This document shows positions 6,115 to 7,741 of a stretch of DNA of 7,741 nt, one piece after another (the stretch's first letter is position 1; the number at the start of each line of letters is the position of its first letter). This stretch comes from Conexibacter sp. (GTDB lineage Bacteria; Actinomycetota; Thermoleophilia; Solirubrobacterales; Solirubrobacteraceae), in the NCBI GenBank assembly GCA_025964295.1, contig JAOPZD010000286.1, positions 1 to 7,741 on the forward strand, given 5' to 3'. The translations under genes and the position numbers were made by a program. The notes beneath the pieces were generated by a model. The model was not told the origin of the DNA. It did not search any database and worked only from the letters and a program-made list of their open reading frames with translations.

Positions 6115-7677
6115 ATGGCCGAGCAGACGCTCACCCCACCCAGCGGCGCCCCGCGTGCCGGCTCCCCGCTGTCGGTCCATGGCCTCGAGAAGCGCTACGG
6201 CGGGGTCCACGCCCTCCGGGGCGCGCACATGACGGTCAGCGCCGCCGGCGTCATCCACGGCCTGATCGGCGAGAACGGCTCCGGCAAGTCCACGCTGCTG
6301 GGGATCCTGTCGGGCGAGCAGCGCCCCGACGCCGGGCACGTCGTCGTCGACGGCCGCCCGGTCGCCTTCGCCAGCCCGGTCGACGCGCTGGCGCACGGCA
6401 TCGCGATGGTCTCCCAGGAGACCGCGCTGGCGCTGGACCTCTCGATCGCCGAGAACATCTTCCTGGGCCACCGGATGCCGCGGCGGCCGTGGGGCATCGA
6501 CTGGCGCGCCACGCGCCGCGCCGCCGCGCAGGTCCTCGAGCGGCTCGCGCTCGACTACGACCCCGGTCGCGCCGTCCGCACGCTGCGCCCCGACCAGCAG
6601 CAGATGGTCGAGATCGCCCGCGCGCTCTCGCTCGACGCCCGCGTCCTGATCCTCGACGAGCCGACGAGCTCGCTGAGCGACGACGAGGTCGGCGCCCTCT
6701 TCGCGGCCGTCCGCGCGCTGAAGGCCGACGGCGTGTCGACCGTCTTCGTCTCGCACCGCATGAAGGAGATGTTCGCGCTGGTCGACGAGTTCACCGTGCT
6801 GCGCAACGGCGCGACGGTGGCCGAGGGCCCGGCGGCGGCGTTCGACGAGGACGCGCTCGTGGCGGCGATGGTCGGCGACGCGAAGGCGCTGACGCGGCCG
6901 CTGGTCACCCGCGCCGCGACGCCGCCCGACCGCGAAGCGCGGCCGGTGCTCGCCGTGCGCGGCCTCTCGGTCGACGGCACCCTGAGCGGCGTCGACCTCG
7001 AGGTCGCCGCGGGCGAGGTCGTCGGCCTGGCCGGCCTGGAGGGCGCGGGCCGCAGCGAGCTGCTCGAGGCGCTCTTCGGGCTGCGCGAGATCGCCGCCGG
7101 CCGCGTGGAGCTCGACGGCGAGTCCTTCCGGCCGCGCAGCCCGCGCGATGCGATCGAGCACCACGTGGGCTACCTGCCGCCGGACCGCAAGGTCCAGGGC
7201 GTGGTGCTCAAGCGCAGCGTCGCCGAGAACCTGACGATGGTCCAGACCGCGCACGTCGGCCGCCTGCGCCCGCCGCGCGACGCGTCCTCGGCCGCCACGA
7301 TCCGCCAGCTCTACGAGGTGCTGCGGATCCGCGCCGCCTCGCCGGCCGCAGCGGTCGGCACGCTCAGCGGCGGCAACCAGCAGAAGGTCGCGCTGGGCAA
7401 GTGGATCGCCGTCGAGAACCGGCTGCTGCTGCTCGACGAGCCGACGCGCGGTGTCGACGTCGGCGCCAAGGCCGAGATCCACGAGCTGCTGCGCGGCGCC
7501 GCCGATCGCGGCCTCGCGCTGCTCGTCAGCTCCTCGGAGAACGACGAGCTGCTGCGGCTCTGCGACCGGATCATCGTGATGTACCGCGGCGCCGTCGTCG
7601 CCTCGCTGCCTGCCGCAGCGGCGACCGAGCCCGTGTTGGCCAGCTACGCCGGAGGACGGCATGACGAACGGAGTTGA
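6115..7677 (+). CDS. Sugar-type ABC transporter ATP-binding protein, two fused domains (RbsA/MglA-like)
   Basis: The product has 520 residues with two nucleotide-binding domains in tandem, the standard length and layout for the ribose/galactose importer ATPase. It acts on the inner face of the membrane. Domain 1 has an aromatic A-loop (Tyr28), Walker A GENGSGKST (52-60), a Q-loop in MVSQET, Walker B ILDEPTSSLS with Asp181-Glu182, and the switch His in FVSHRMKE. Its signature is degenerate: LRPDQQQ instead of an LSGGQ-like motif. Domain 2 has the family's altered Walker A, GLEGAGRSE (307-315, Arg for Lys), a full signature LSGGNQQK (417-424), Walker B LLLLDEPTRGVD with Asp441-Glu442, and SSE in place of the switch His. 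One composite site (Walker A of domain 1 with signature of domain 2) should hydrolyse ATP; the other looks degenerate. No ribosome binding site precedes the ATG. The stop lies within the next gene. It probably pairs with the binding protein at 3282-4373. Confidence 0.96.
   Translation: MAEQTLTPPSGAPRAGSPLSVHGLEKRYGGVHALRGAHMTVSAAGVIHGLIGENGSGKSTLLGILSGEQRPDAGHVVVDGRPVAFASPVDALAHGIAMVSQETALALDLSIAENIFLGHRMPRRPWGIDWRATRRAAAQVLERLALDYDPGRAVRTLRPDQQQMVEIARALSLDARVLILDEPTSSLSDDEVGALFAAVRALKADGVSTVFVSHRMKEMFALVDEFTVLRNGATVAEGPAAAFDEDALVAAMVGDAKALTRPLVTRAATPPDREARPVLAVRGLSVDGTLSGVDLEVAAGEVVGLAGLEGAGRSELLEALFGLREIAAGRVELDGESFRPRSPRDAIEHHVGYLPPDRKVQGVVLKRSVAENLTMVQTAHVGRLRPPRDASSAATIRQLYEVLRIRAASPAAAVGTLSGGNQQKVALGKWIAVENRLLLLDEPTRGVDVGAKAEIHELLRGAADRGLALLVSSSENDELLRLCDRIIVMYRGAVVASLPAAAATEPVLASYAGGRHDERS
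7651..7673 (+). promoter_or_regulatory. Two ribosome binding sites for the last gene
   Basis: GGAGG at 7651-7655 lies five bases before the ATG at 7661. GGAG at 7670-7673 lies eight bases before the in-frame GTG at 7682. Both could serve. The first gives a 17-base overlap with the ATPase gene; the second starts four bases after its stop. Confidence 0.55.
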
Positions 7678-7741
7678 CACCGTGACGACCTCGGAGCAGC
7701 GGGCCCCCATGGCCGCGCCGCCCGTGCGCGCCGGAGGCGCG
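7661..7741 (+). CDS. Start of a probable ABC transporter permease gene, 3' partial
   Basis: The frame is open from ATG 7661 to the window edge, giving 27 residues (MTNGVDTVTTSEQRAPMAAP and onward). The visible part is a polar, Ala/Pro/Gly-rich leader with no membrane segment yet. It has no diagnostic sequence of its own. The permease call rests on position: in RbsA/MglA-type operons the gene after the ATPase is commonly the RbsC-like permease, and these often have a short disordered N-terminus before the first helix. The gene overlaps the ATPase stop by 17 bases, indicating co-expression. The in-frame GTG at 7682 is an alternative start with its own GGAG. Confidence 0.55.
   Translation, partial: MTNGVDTVTTSEQRAPMAAPPVRAGGA

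Noticed and set aside
6042..6121. Direct repeat GCTCATGGCCG at 6042-6052 and 6111-6121
   Set aside because: The two copies fall at the regulator start (read from the opposite strand) and the ATPase start. At 11 bases, in sequence constrained by start codons and GC bias, chance is the simplest explanation.
4327..7710. A 1127-codon open frame on the minus strand spanning the regulator, the ATPase and the gap between them
   Set aside because: The product is Arg/Ala/Asp-rich low-complexity sequence with no domain. It is antisense or out of frame to two genes with clear motifs, a normal by-product of very GC-rich DNA.

Overview
The window is very GC-rich bacterial DNA with strong G/C wobble preference and tightly packed, overlapping genes. 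It contains a PucR-type regulator and a ribose-type ABC importer. This composition and gene style fit a high-GC actinobacterium, possibly a soil Solirubrobacterales/Thermoleophilia member. That placement is inferred from style; no marker gene is present. I see no RNA genes, CRISPR array, insertion sequence or phage gene.

Layout. A plus-strand operon runs from the left edge to 4373. It holds an amidohydrolase of the ACMSD/resorcylate-decarboxylase type (5' end missing), a short-chain dehydrogenase (SDR), a PuuE-like polysaccharide-deacetylase-family protein, a second SDR, and a lipoprotein substrate-binding protein of the sugar-type ABC family. Its first three junctions are stop/start overlaps of 1-4 bases. 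Facing this operon is a minus-strand PucR-family regulator (4413-6047). Diverging from the regulator is a second plus-strand operon, which encodes a duplicated-domain RbsA/MglA-type ATPase (6115-7677) and the first codons of a further gene, presumably the permease, that runs off the right edge.

How the parts fit. The binding protein, ATPase and probable permease make one importer, with the regulator gene inserted between the binding protein and the ATPase. The enzymes look like an intracellular route for the imported compound: two NAD-type SDRs for alcohol/ketone steps, a metal-dependent decarboxylase or hydrolase, and a CE4-fold enzyme that may act on a C-N bond. The substrate cannot be read from the sequence. 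The 67-base gap between the regulator and the ATPase gene is AT-richer than its surroundings and carries a perfect 19-base palindrome. This is the best candidate for the regulator's operator.

The most interesting points are that palindrome, the unassigned pathway, the incomplete metal-ligand set in the deacetylase-like protein, and a promoter-like element with an alternative start at the second SDR. I see no clearly new type of molecular system; this is best described as an uncharacterised catabolic and uptake locus.
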